This document shows positions 1 to 5,818 of a stretch of 6,827 nt of DNA, in pieces. Under the pieces are notes generated by a model. The model ran no database searches and had not been told where the DNA came from. It worked only from the letters and a program-made list of their open reading frames with translations. Both the position numbers and the translations under genes were made by a program. Origin of the DNA: Psychrobacter sp. (GTDB lineage: Bacteria > Pseudomonadota > Gammaproteobacteria > Pseudomonadales > Moraxellaceae); the NCBI GenBank assembly GCA_029256865.1, contig JARIEH010000282.1, positions 1-6,827 on the forward strand, written 5' to 3'. How positions within the stretch are numbered: the stretch's first letter is position 1; every line of letters starts with the position of its first letter.

Positions 1-179
1 CTAGGTTGAAGGGGGGTCAAGTCTGTCTCATCTTCTTGTATACTTTGTTTAGTAGGCATAGTGCTGTTGTCCGCTGTTACAGAAGCCTGGTTATGATCGA
101 TGAGTTCTGCCATTGCAAACGATGGAACCACAAGGGCAGCGCTAAGAAGTAACGATAAAGATAAAGTATTGTGTTTCAT
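1..179 (-). CDS. Exported protein of unknown function, N-terminal part only
   Basis: This reading frame is open from an ATG at 179 to the left edge of the window, giving 59 complete codons, so the gene is cut by the window. The protein starts MKHNTLSLSLLLSAALVVPS and has a textbook Sec signal peptide: one Lys near the start, a hydrophobic core at residues 6-18, and an AMA cleavage motif at 22-24, so the mature protein would begin at Glu25. The visible mature part (ELIDHNQASVTADNSTMPTK and on) is polar and low in complexity, like the linker that often follows a signal peptide in periplasmic or outer-membrane proteins. An AAGGA-type ribosome binding site lies 8 nt upstream of the ATG, which supports the start. 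I do not recognise the family from this stub. Export to the periplasm or outer membrane is a firm inference; the function is unknown. Confidence 0.75.
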   Translation of the reverse strand, partial: MKHNTLSLSLLLSAALVVPSFAMAELIDHNQASVTADNSTMPTKQSIQEDETDLTPLQP

Positions 180-819
180 GAGTGAATTCCTTAGTAGATA
201 AAAGTCAGTGATCAGTCTAAATTTTTTTGAACATGATCATTACCTAGCATTGATTTATGCATTCGTTCTCTATAAATGATTTAAATATCGGTGTTTGGTA
301 TATTTAATCGTTTTTCGATAGAGAGAATAAAATCATGATAACTACAATAATAATTATCATGATCGGTACGTATAAGGCTTTGAAAGGTAGAAAAGAGAGG
401 GGTAACTTCTAAATTAAGACCATCACATTTTCTGAAGAGGAAAGTAACAGCTATAGCAGTAAGATTTCAGTAGTAAACTCATTAACCTTCTAACAGATTG
501 ATGTGCTCATGTGACATTTTGAAACTACTGTATCCATGTATATATACGGTGTAAACCAGTCATAATTTTAGCAAAAGGTGCGCAGCCAATGATTGAATAG
601 CTTAAGCATTGACTCAAATGTGGGGTGATAAAAGATCTAAAATATGCTTTTTAATGGATGGTTTCTGACCTTAAGGACGCTCGCATTAGGTAGCAAAAAG
701 CTAGGAACCTGTAATGTGACTTACTCAAGGGCTACGTTGTCAATTTTAAATAAATTTGAGTGTTCAATATCTATATTTTTCTAGGCTTTGACAGGAGGCT
801 CTGTGGTTATATATAGACG
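180..819. other. Long gene-free AT-rich spacer
   Basis: These 640 bases carry no convincing gene on either strand: every frame is broken by frequent stops and no start has a good ribosome binding site. The left end must hold the promoter of the exported-protein gene that reads leftwards, but I could not find a clean -35/-10 pair for it. The stretch contains an inverted repeat at 332-363, a TTGAAA-16-TATATA promoter-like pair on the plus strand at 519-546, and a weak hairpin followed by T residues at 604-652. It could hold a small RNA, a decayed gene or plain spacer; the sequence alone does not decide. Confidence 0.6.
332..363. repeat. 10-bp inverted repeat, operator-like
   Basis: ATCATGATAA (332-341) and its exact reverse complement TTATCATGAT (354-363) are separated by 12 nt. 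Each arm also contains the palindrome ATCATGAT, so the same 8-mer occurs twice with centres 24 bp apart. It lies about 150 bp upstream of the exported-protein gene, in a plausible position for a regulator site or a stem in a leader. The overlapping stretch 346-364 matches the classical Fur consensus at 15 of 19 positions. The AT-rich background makes chance matches likely, so the role is uncertain. Confidence 0.35.
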
Positions 820-851
820 AAAAAAGCCGTATTCTAATAATAGAATACGGC
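820..851 (-). terminator. Rho-independent terminator of the enoyl-reductase-like gene
   Basis: GCCGTATTCTA (826-836) and TAGAATACGGC (841-851) form a perfect 11-bp stem with a 4-nt loop (ATAA). Read on the minus strand the stem is followed by six T residues (820-825). It lies about 75 nt past the stop codon of the minus-strand gene ending at 927. There is no T-run on the plus-strand side, so it acts in one direction only. Confidence 0.85.
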
Positions 852-926
852 CTTCAAAAATAATAAGTCAGAGAGGCTATTTATTAAAGTTGAGCTCTTT
901 GATGTTAATTGATATTAAGCTTTGTT

Positions 927-2231
927 TTATACCACTTCAAAGCTAAGACCCGCATGAGCCTCAAGACGATCCAGTAACTTATCACCCATTGCAGAGGCTG
1001 GCGTCCAAAAACCACCTGCCACCTTTTCTTTGGCAATATCTTGTGCTAAACAGAGTGCTGATTGTGCCAGCATGCCTGAGGTACCGCCATAACCTGGGTC
1101 TTTATCACCAGTGACTTTGGTCGTGATGGTCTCTTTTTTGGAAGTTTCACCAAAAAAGCGAATATCAAAATAGCCATTTTCTTGATCTGACTTCGAAGGA
1201 CCAGAGCCTGATTTGGGCAGTACGTGTTTTGAGAGGAGTTCACGGCTTGGTTTGAATACCATCGCTGTCGCAAATCCAATTAAACCTATGCTCATACCAT
1301 AGCTCATCATTTGACCTTTGATGCCATCTTTCATCCACATCGCTTCATCATATTTGAAGTCACGACCATATTCGTAGCCGAGTAGCTGGTTACTACGATG
1401 GACGATGCGAGTATTGATGCTGGCCATCACAAAAGGCGCTAACCAGCGATGGTGTTCATTATCGTATTCTGGTTTGCTGATATTGTCTTGGCGTACGGTA
1501 GGCGCATCTTTATCGTCATTGAGCAGATAAGGGTTGGCTACTTGCTTGCGGCGCGCTTTATCTGTACCGACTTCTTCAAAAATAGTCGCCATGGAGGCGA
1601 TAGTACCGCCAGAAAGCCCTCCTTTAGCTGCTTTTACGCGCATATGAATGACGTCACAAGATTTATCAAATTGTGCTTCAGCCTGCTGTTGGGTGAAGTA
1701 TACTCCTAAGTCTGAAGGAATAGAGTCAAAACCACAGGAGTTGACGATACGTGCGCCGCTTTGCTTGGCCTGATCTTGATATTTATCCATCATGTCCTTG
1801 ATAAAGATCGCTTCACCAGTGAGGTCGACATAATCGGTGCCATTGCTGACACAAGACTTAATCAGTGGCTCACCATATTTGAGATAAGGACCTACCGTTG
1901 AGATAATTACTTGGGTTTGTTTGGTCATCTCATCAAGGCTACTGTCATCGTCACTATTAGCGATGATGATGTCCACTTTTCTAGTGGTTTCTTCATTGTC
2001 CTGAGCCTTACTAAGCTCTGACTGCAGCTTTTCGAGCTTTTCTTTATCACGACCTGCTATCGCCCAAGTAACCACAGTATTTTCTGAATCGTCATTGGAT
2101 TTTTTATCGGATAAAAACTGCGCCAGATAGTGGGCCGTAATTTGACCGACAAAGCTAGTAGCACCGTATAAAACCACAGCATAGGGACGTTGTGAAGTAT
2201 CATGTTGGGTATCTGTATTGTTTTTCATCAT
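927..2231 (-). CDS. Saccharopine dehydrogenase-like NAD(P)-binding oxidoreductase (trans-acting enoyl reductase family)
   Basis: A 434-residue protein of the saccharopine-dehydrogenase-like superfamily that includes mycobacterial trans-acting enoyl reductases and vertebrate SCCPDH. An N-terminal Rossmann fold shows the dinucleotide loop GATSFVG (residues 23-29), followed by AGRD (59-62). Family blocks are visible in order: STVGPY (111-116), YVDLTGE (134-140), GFDSIPSDL (167-175), GGLSGGT (204-210), GYGGTSGM (380-387) and GGFWTPASAMG (406-416). A stretch around 308-325 is hydrophobic and could touch the membrane or a lipid. Residues 41-52 form a polar insert after the first helix. The gene begins with two consecutive ATGs; AAAGGA at 2237-2242 (minus) suits either, being 5 or 8 nt away. 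It has its own promoter and terminator, so it is a single-gene unit. The family reduces double bonds or related groups on lipids or polyketides in some members, but the substrate here cannot be told. Classical lysine-pathway saccharopine dehydrogenase is unlikely. Confidence 0.88.
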   Translation of the reverse strand: MMKNNTDTQHDTSQRPYAVVLYGATSFVGQITAHYLAQFLSDKKSNDDSENTVVTWAIAGRDKEKLEKLQSELSKAQDNEETTRKVDIIIANSDDDSSLDEMTKQTQVIISTVGPYLKYGEPLIKSCVSNGTDYVDLTGEAIFIKDMMDKYQDQAKQSGARIVNSCGFDSIPSDLGVYFTQQQAEAQFDKSCDVIHMRVKAAKGGLSGGTIASMATIFEEVGTDKARRKQVANPYLLNDDKDAPTVRQDNISKPEYDNEHHRWLAPFVMASINTRIVHRSNQLLGYEYGRDFKYDEAMWMKDGIKGQMMSYGMSIGLIGFATAMVFKPSRELLSKHVLPKSGSGPSKSDQENGYFDIRFFGETSKKETITTKVTGDKDPGYGGTSGMLAQSALCLAQDIAKEKVAGGFWTPASAMGDKLLDRLEAHAGLSFEVV

Positions 2232-2260
2232 TATTTTCCTTTATTTATAATAAGTTTACT

Positions 2261-2289
2261 ATTAAATATAGTGAATGAAATAAGGTCAA
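2261..2289 (-). promoter_or_regulatory. Sigma-70-type promoter of the enoyl-reductase-like gene
   Basis: On the minus strand, TTGACC (2284-2289) and TTTAAT (2261-2266) are separated by exactly 17 nt. Each box matches the consensus at five of six positions. Transcription would begin near 2254, giving a leader of about 20-25 nt that contains the AAAGGA ribosome binding site. Confidence 0.6.
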
Positions 2290-2678
2290 CCAAGTTAGCG
2301 ATGGCTACTGGGATATGGGTATAAAAAAATGCGCTGCAAGCATGTCAGCGTATGCGGTTAAGGCTTCAATGCCAAGTCAATACGAGATTTGGAAACTCAG
2401 TTACTTTAGAAACCTCTCAAACTTAATACAAATCAGCTGAGACTACTACAAAGCTTACACAATATAGCCTGATGATTACCAAACTGAACGTATTATATTG
2501 AAAAGAATTGCTAATCTATTATCACGACCTATGAGTAGGTAATATAAACAAAAACAATAAGCACTCATAATAAGTAAACGTAGCAAGGCTTGTAAAAAGC
2601 AGTTTTTAAAGGAGTAGCAGAACCAATCCTTGTTTCGCGTTTCACAAATAGATGCTTTTATAATTGAGGAGAATTACT
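2290..2678. other. Intergenic spacer between divergent genes
   Basis: These 389 bases separate the minus-strand reductase gene from the plus-strand DUF1328 gene, so both promoters should lie in or beside it. I see no supported gene. A 41-codon frame at 2315-2440 (plus) lacks a properly spaced ribosome binding site and resembles nothing I know. A weak hairpin with a T-run on the minus strand lies at 2323-2353. I could not identify a clear promoter for the DUF1328 gene. Confidence 0.5.
2323..2353 (-). terminator. Weak terminator-like hairpin upstream of the reductase promoter
   Basis: CGCTG (2332-2336) pairs with CAGCG (2346-2350) around a 9-nt loop. On the minus strand the stem is followed, after a few bases, by seven T residues (2323-2329). 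The stem is short. If real, it would insulate the reductase promoter at 2261-2289 from minus-strand read-through. Confidence 0.25.
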
Positions 2679-2834
2679 ATGTTTCGTTGGGCAATTATTT
2701 TTGCAGTAATCGCACTGTTGGCGAGTTTCTTAGGATTCGGCGGCGTGGCTGGGTTATCTTCTAACTTGGCATATCTTTTCTTAGTAGTAGCCGTCATCTT
2801 ATTCATTGTGGCTTTTATTGGTCGTAAGATGTAA
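2679..2834 (+). CDS. DUF1328 / YtjA-family small membrane protein
   Basis: A 51-residue peptide beginning [20 protein letters not shown] and ending FIGRKM. It matches the DUF1328 (UPF0391, YtjA) family closely: the MFRW start, the LGFGG(V/L)AG block (residues 18-25) and the short basic GRK tail are typical. Two hydrophobic segments, about residues 5-23 and 30-48, are joined by a short Gly/Ser/Asn turn, indicating a small double-spanning inner-membrane protein. A strong GAGGAG site lies 7 nt upstream of the ATG. A good terminator follows at 2873-2899, so it is probably transcribed alone. The family is widespread in proteobacteria and its biochemical function is not established; I recall only a general association with stress and envelope conditions. 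Confidence 0.92.
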   Translation: MFRWAIIFAVIALLASFLGFGGVAGLSSNLAYLFLVVAVILFIVAFIGRKM

Positions 2835-2872
2835 TAGAAACAGCGCTAAGTCACTACTGAATCAATATGATC

Positions 2873-2899
2873 AAAAACGTCCTCTTGTAGGACGTTTTT
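2873..2899. terminator. Bidirectional terminator between DUF1328 gene and phhB
   Basis: AAAAACGTCCT (2873-2883) and AGGACGTTTTT (2889-2899) form an 11-bp stem with a 5-nt loop (CTTGT). The stem itself carries a T-run on both strands (six T on plus, five on minus). It lies 38 nt past the DUF1328 stop and 80 nt past the phhB stop, so it can serve both convergent genes. Confidence 0.85.
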
Positions 2900-2978
2900 T
2901 GCTTTGAACCTTTAGAGATTTATTATACATTCAAGGGTGGAGTGTATTTACTAATTCTATTACCATCTGCATGTCACT

Positions 2979-3272
2979 CTAAAAAGTCTTGGGCTGGATG
3001 ATGTGTTCCATGCGTTTTGCCAAGCGGATATCATGGCTGGTAATCCCAACAGTATCATGAGAGGTTAAGCGTACTTCCACGATGTTATAAAGATTGCGCC
3101 ATTCAGGATGGTGCTCAAGGGCTTCGGCATAAAAAGCTGCTTGATTCATAAAGCTCATGGCTTCAATGAAGTCACTAAAGTGATAAGTCTTGACGATACT
3201 ATCGCCATCGCGCTGCCAGCCTGGGAGCTCTTCTAGCTGTAAGTTGACTTGTTTGTCAGATAAGCTACTCAT
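2979..3272 (-). CDS. phhB: Pterin-4a-carbinolamine dehydratase
   Basis: A 97-residue protein, the usual size for this family. It dehydrates 4a-hydroxytetrahydrobiopterin to quinonoid dihydropterin in the cytoplasm and so recycles the cofactor of aromatic amino acid hydroxylases. The full family signature is present and correctly spaced: E50, H54-H55-P56 (in EALEHHPEW), Y62, H72 and D81. The block from residue 62 to 81 ([20 protein letters not shown]) is typical. I chose the ATG at 3272, giving [10 protein letters not shown], because AAAGGA lies 7 nt upstream; an ATG at 3323 would add 17 residues unlike the family. The gene follows the small acetyltransferase gene by 73 nt on the same strand, with no terminator between them, so they are probably cotranscribed. 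No phenylalanine hydroxylase gene (phhA) is in the window. Confidence 0.93.
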   Translation of the reverse strand: MSSLSDKQVNLQLEELPGWQRDGDSIVKTYHFSDFIEAMSFMNQAAFYAEALEHHPEWRNLYNIVEVRLTSHDTVGITSHDIRLAKRMEHIIQPKTF

Positions 3273-3279
3273 ATTAATA

Positions 3280-3285
3280 TCCTTT
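3280..3285 (-). promoter_or_regulatory. Ribosome binding site fixing the phhB start
   Basis: AAAGGA on the minus strand, 7 nt before the ATG at 3272. It decides for the shorter start over the ATG at 3323, which lacks a comparable site. Confidence 0.7.
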
Positions 3286-3345
3286 ATTATTATGTGATGG
3301 GGATTGGGATGGATATGTATCATATAAAGCTATTATTTAACGGTG

Positions 3346-3639
3346 TTATAGTAGATCCTGATACTCAGGGTGCTTATCAATATATACAGATACAAATGAG
3401 CATTGGGGTACGACTTTTTTGTTATGCTCATGGGCATAGTCGAGCGCATGCTTGACCAGCTTTGAGCCGACTCCGCGCCCCCCGAGTGCTTGTGGCACGA
3501 TAGTATGGTCATAGACTAGAGTATCGCCCTGCTCTTGATAACTGATGTATCCAGTTTGACCTTCAATCGTCGTCTCAAAACGTTTGGCTTGCTCGTTATG
3601 GATAATATTTAAGTCTGATGAATTGGTTTGGTGACCCAT
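3346..3639 (-). CDS. Small GNAT-like N-acetyltransferase (YjdJ / NATD1 family)
   Basis: A 97-residue protein of the short GNAT-like group that includes E. coli YjdJ and human NATD1, in which the fold is reduced to the acetyl-CoA-binding core. Residues 27-45 form the beta strands GQTGYISY and DTLVYDHTIV. V48-P49 leads into the acetyl-CoA pyrophosphate loop LGGRGVGSKLV (52-62), and the family's C-terminal block VVPQCSFVSVYIDKHPEY follows at 76-93, including Cys80 and the HPEY motif. GGAG lies 7 nt upstream of the ATG. The gene is first in a likely two-gene unit with phhB. A TATAGT box at 3688-3693 (minus) could be its -10 element, but I see no matching -35. The substrate of this family is not known, and a link to pterin metabolism is only suggested by position. 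Confidence 0.88.
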   Translation of the reverse strand: MGHQTNSSDLNIIHNEQAKRFETTIEGQTGYISYQEQGDTLVYDHTIVPQALGGRGVGSKLVKHALDYAHEHNKKVVPQCSFVSVYIDKHPEYQDLL

Positions 3640-3853
3640 GGTAAAACTCCATTTTTATGATTTTATCGTTATAAGCACCTTACGGATACTATATCGGTCA
3701 TACATCGTACCAGTACTTTTTTTACGATTATTGTTTATCCTATTATGAGCCTTTATCGCTTTGGTTACCAGTGGCTTAGGATTGCTTCTAGTAAGAATAG
3801 ACAGGCTAAATGTTACTGTCTTTTTTGACTTTAGCTGAAAGCTGCTGGGCTTT

Positions 3854-3882
3854 TTGACAAAACCGCTAAAACAAGTTAGAAA
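3854..3882 (+). promoter_or_regulatory. Candidate ettA promoter
   Basis: A perfect TTGACA (3854-3859) is followed after exactly 17 nt by TAGAAA (3877-3882), which matches the -10 consensus at four of six positions. Transcription would start near 3889, leaving a leader of about 134 nt before the ettA ATG. A promoter nearer the gene is possible but none is as good. Confidence 0.45.
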
Positions 3883-3950
3883 GCCTGCTGTCAGCTTGCA
3901 GGGCATGCGCCACAATGCGATAATGGTTCATAACTTATGATCCTAATTTT

Positions 3951-4001
3951 GAGACAAGAGCAGCATTAGTATTTATGCTAAGCGATTGCTTGGTCTCTTT
4001 T
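3951..4001 (+). promoter_or_regulatory. Structured, terminator-like segment in the ettA leader
   Basis: GAGACAAG (3951-3958) can pair with CTTGGTCTC (3989-3997), an 8-bp stem with one bulged G, and is followed directly by TTTT (3998-4001). It encloses a second small stem, AGCAT (3962-3966) with ATGCT (3975-3979). The layout is that of an attenuator or folded leader, 21 nt before the start codon. I inferred the pairing by eye and have no energy estimate. Confidence 0.3.
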
Positions 4002-4013
4002 ATGTAGTCCATC

Positions 4014-4017
4014 GGAG
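4014..4017 (+). promoter_or_regulatory. Ribosome binding site fixing the ettA start
   Basis: GGAG lies 5 nt before the ATG at 4023. A GTG at 4017 in the same frame overlaps this site and so cannot be the start it serves. Confidence 0.7.
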
Positions 4018-4022
4018 TGTTA

Positions 4023-5684
4023 ATGGCTCAATATATCTACACGATGAACAACGTGTCAAAACTTGTTCCGCCTAAACGCGAGATTCTAAAGAACATCAAT
4101 TTATCTTTTTTCCCCGGTGCCAAAATTGGTGTCTTGGGTATCAATGGTTCGGGTAAATCGACCTTACTACGTATTATGGCGGGCGTTGACACTGAATTCA
4201 GTGGTGAAGCACGCGCGCAAACGGGCACCAAAATTGGCTATTTGCCGCAGGAACCACAGCTTGATGATAGCAAAGATGTCCGTGGTAACGTCGAAGATGG
4301 TATGCGTGAAGCGCTAGATGCGCTGGCACGTCTAGATAAGATTTATGCTGAATATGCCGAACCTGATGCAGACTTTGATAAGCTTGCCGAAGAGCAGGGC
4401 AAGATGGAAGACATCATCCAAACTTGGGATGCACATAACTTAAACAATCAGCTAGAAAAAGCCGCCGACGCCTTGCGTCTGCCACCTTGGGATGCGGACG
4501 TTAGCAAATTGTCCGGTGGTGAAAAACGCCGCGTGGCGTTATGCCGTTTGCTATTGTCACGTCCTGATATGCTATTACTAGATGAGCCAACCAACCATTT
4601 GGACGCTGAGTCCGTAGCATGGTTAGAGCAATTCTTGCAAAACTATAGCGGTACTATTGTGGCCATTACCCATGACCGTTATTTCCTCGATAACGTGGCG
4701 CAGTGGATTTTGGAGCTTGACCGTGGGCATGGCTATCCGTATGAAGGCAACTATACTGAGTGGCTAGAGCAAAAGAACACCCGTTTAGAGCAGCAGAATA
4801 AGCAAGAAGAATCCTTTGCTAAAGCGCTGAAAAAAGAGCTAGAGTGGATTCGTACCAACAAAAAAGGCCAACAAGCCAAGTCTAAATCTCGTGTACAACG
4901 CTTTGAGGAGCTAAACTCAAAAGAGTTCCAGCAGCGTAATGAGACCTCGGAGATTTATATTCCACCAGGTCCACGTTTGGGTAACAAGGTCATCGAAGTG
5001 AACGATATATCCAAATCATTTGGTGATCGTTTGCTCTATGAAAATCTCAGCTTTAATGTGCCAGCTGGCGCTATCGTTGGTATTATCGGTCCCAATGGTG
5101 CGGGTAAAACCACATTATTTAACATGATTACCGAACGTGATACGCCAGATACTGGTTCAGTCGATTTGGGTGAAAGCGTCAGTGTCGCCTATGTTGGTCA
5201 GGTTCGTGATAATTTAGACGATAGCAAAACGGTATGGGAAGAAGTGTCTGACGGTCTAGATATCATTACGGTTGGCGACTATACCACTCCAAGCCGTGCT
5301 TATATCGGTCGCTTTAACTTTAAAGGTTCGGATCAGCAAAAACGTGTCGGTCAACTGTCTGGTGGTGAGCGTAACCGTTTACAATTGGCGAAGACGCTAA
5401 AGCAAGGCGCAAACGTACTATTGCTGGATGAGCCCTCTAACGACTTAGATATCGAGACTTTACGTGCGCTAGAAGATGCGATTCAAGTATTTCCAGGCAC
5501 CGTCATGGTGGTTTCGCATGATCGCTGGTTCCTTGACCGTATTGCCACTCATATCCTAGCATTCGAAGATGAAGGTCCAATCTGGTTCGACGGTAACTAT
5601 TCTGAGTTTGAAACTTACCGCAAAAAGACGATGGGTGATGACGCGGGTCCTAAGCGCATGAAGTATAAGAAAATTACCAGCTAG
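4023..5684 (+). CDS. ettA: Energy-dependent translational throttle protein EttA (ABC-F ATPase)
   Basis: A 553-residue soluble ABC-F protein. EttA binds the ribosomal E site and, depending on the ADP/ATP ratio, holds or releases the initiating ribosome before the first peptide bonds. The first ABC domain has Walker A GINGSGKST (39-47), Q76, signature LSGGE (163-167), Walker B with catalytic E188, and H217. Within it, about residues 95-140 form the EttA arm that contacts ribosomal protein L1. A charged linker (about 242-322, rich in Lys, Arg, Gln and Glu) is the P-site-tRNA interaction motif. The second domain has Walker A GPNGAGKTT (356-364), LSGGER (445-450), E470 and H499. Both catalytic Glu fall at the same numbers as in E. 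coli EttA (188 and 470), so the alignment is essentially gap-free to there. The start MAQYIYTMNNVSK matches the family; the ATG at 4023 is chosen over the GTG at 4017. There are no membrane segments. One mild difference is Ser472 where E. coli has Thr after DEP. Confidence 0.97.
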   Translation: MAQYIYTMNNVSKLVPPKREILKNINLSFFPGAKIGVLGINGSGKSTLLRIMAGVDTEFSGEARAQTGTKIGYLPQEPQLDDSKDVRGNVEDGMREALDALARLDKIYAEYAEPDADFDKLAEEQGKMEDIIQTWDAHNLNNQLEKAADALRLPPWDADVSKLSGGEKRRVALCRLLLSRPDMLLLDEPTNHLDAESVAWLEQFLQNYSGTIVAITHDRYFLDNVAQWILELDRGHGYPYEGNYTEWLEQKNTRLEQQNKQEESFAKALKKELEWIRTNKKGQQAKSKSRVQRFEELNSKEFQQRNETSEIYIPPGPRLGNKVIEVNDISKSFGDRLLYENLSFNVPAGAIVGIIGPNGAGKTTLFNMITERDTPDTGSVDLGESVSVAYVGQVRDNLDDSKTVWEEVSDGLDIITVGDYTTPSRAYIGRFNFKGSDQQKRVGQLSGGERNRLQLAKTLKQGANVLLLDEPSNDLDIETLRALEDAIQVFPGTVMVVSHDRWFLDRIATHILAFEDEGPIWFDGNYSEFETYRKKTMGDDAGPKRMKYKKITS

Positions 5685-5728
5685 TAGCTTTACTCAGCCA
5701 ATTTTACTGTTAAGTAGTGAAAGAAATA

Positions 5729-5775
5729 AGCATTAAAAAAGACCTCTAATTTTATTAGAGGTCTTTTTTAATGCT
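5729..5775. terminator. Bidirectional terminator between ettA and plsB
   Basis: A perfect 22-bp stem (5729-5750 with 5754-5775) closes on a 3-nt loop (TTT). The core is GACCTCTAAT / ATTAGAGGTC, flanked by A6 and T6 tracts inside the stem, so each strand shows a GC-containing hairpin followed by six T residues. It lies 44 nt past the ettA stop and 43 nt past the plsB stop, and serves both convergent genes. Confidence 0.93.
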
Positions 5776-5818
5776 CGAGATTAGATTATATCTAGGTTAG
5801 ATTATAAAGTGAGATACC

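Larger units (their letters stand above)
3640..4022. other. Divergent intergenic region between the acetyltransferase gene and ettA
   Basis: These 383 bases separate two divergent genes and should carry both promoters. An open frame at 3655-3915 (minus) would encode 86 residues, but its composition (many Ser, Thr and Lys, no recognisable domain) and lack of a good ribosome binding site argue against a gene. The stretch holds a good plus-strand promoter candidate (3854-3882) and a foldable leader segment (3951-4001) just before ettA. Confidence 0.55.

Noticed and set aside
1046..1279. Minus-strand open frame of 77 codons
   Set aside because: It overlaps the reductase gene in another frame on the same strand and has no family features.
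1449..1709. Plus-strand open frame of 86 codons
   Set aside because: It lies antisense within the reductase gene, whose frame shows clear family motifs; no ribosome binding site or recognisable domain.
2315..2440. 41-codon plus-strand frame starting MGIKKCAASM
   Set aside because: The only purine-rich stretch ends 1 nt before the ATG, too close to serve as a ribosome binding site, and the peptide resembles nothing known to me.
2659..2664. Perfect TATAAT just before the DUF1328 gene
   Set aside because: It is 14 nt from the ATG, so the transcript would begin after the strong GAGGAG site; there is also no -35 box at the proper distance.
3273..3323. N-terminal extension of phhB by 17 residues from the ATG at 3323
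   Set aside because: The added residues (many His and Ile) do not fit the family, and the good ribosome binding site serves the ATG at 3272.
3655..3915. Minus-strand open frame of 86 codons in the spacer before ettA
   Set aside because: No good ribosome binding site, no domain, and it overlaps the likely ettA promoter. Comparison with relatives would settle it.
4037..4317. Two short open frames inside the start of ettA, one on each strand
   Set aside because: Shadows of the strongly conserved ettA frame.
4023..5684. Antibiotic-resistance ABC-F protein
   Set aside because: The start, arm, linker, catalytic positions and C-terminus all fit housekeeping EttA, not the resistance branches.
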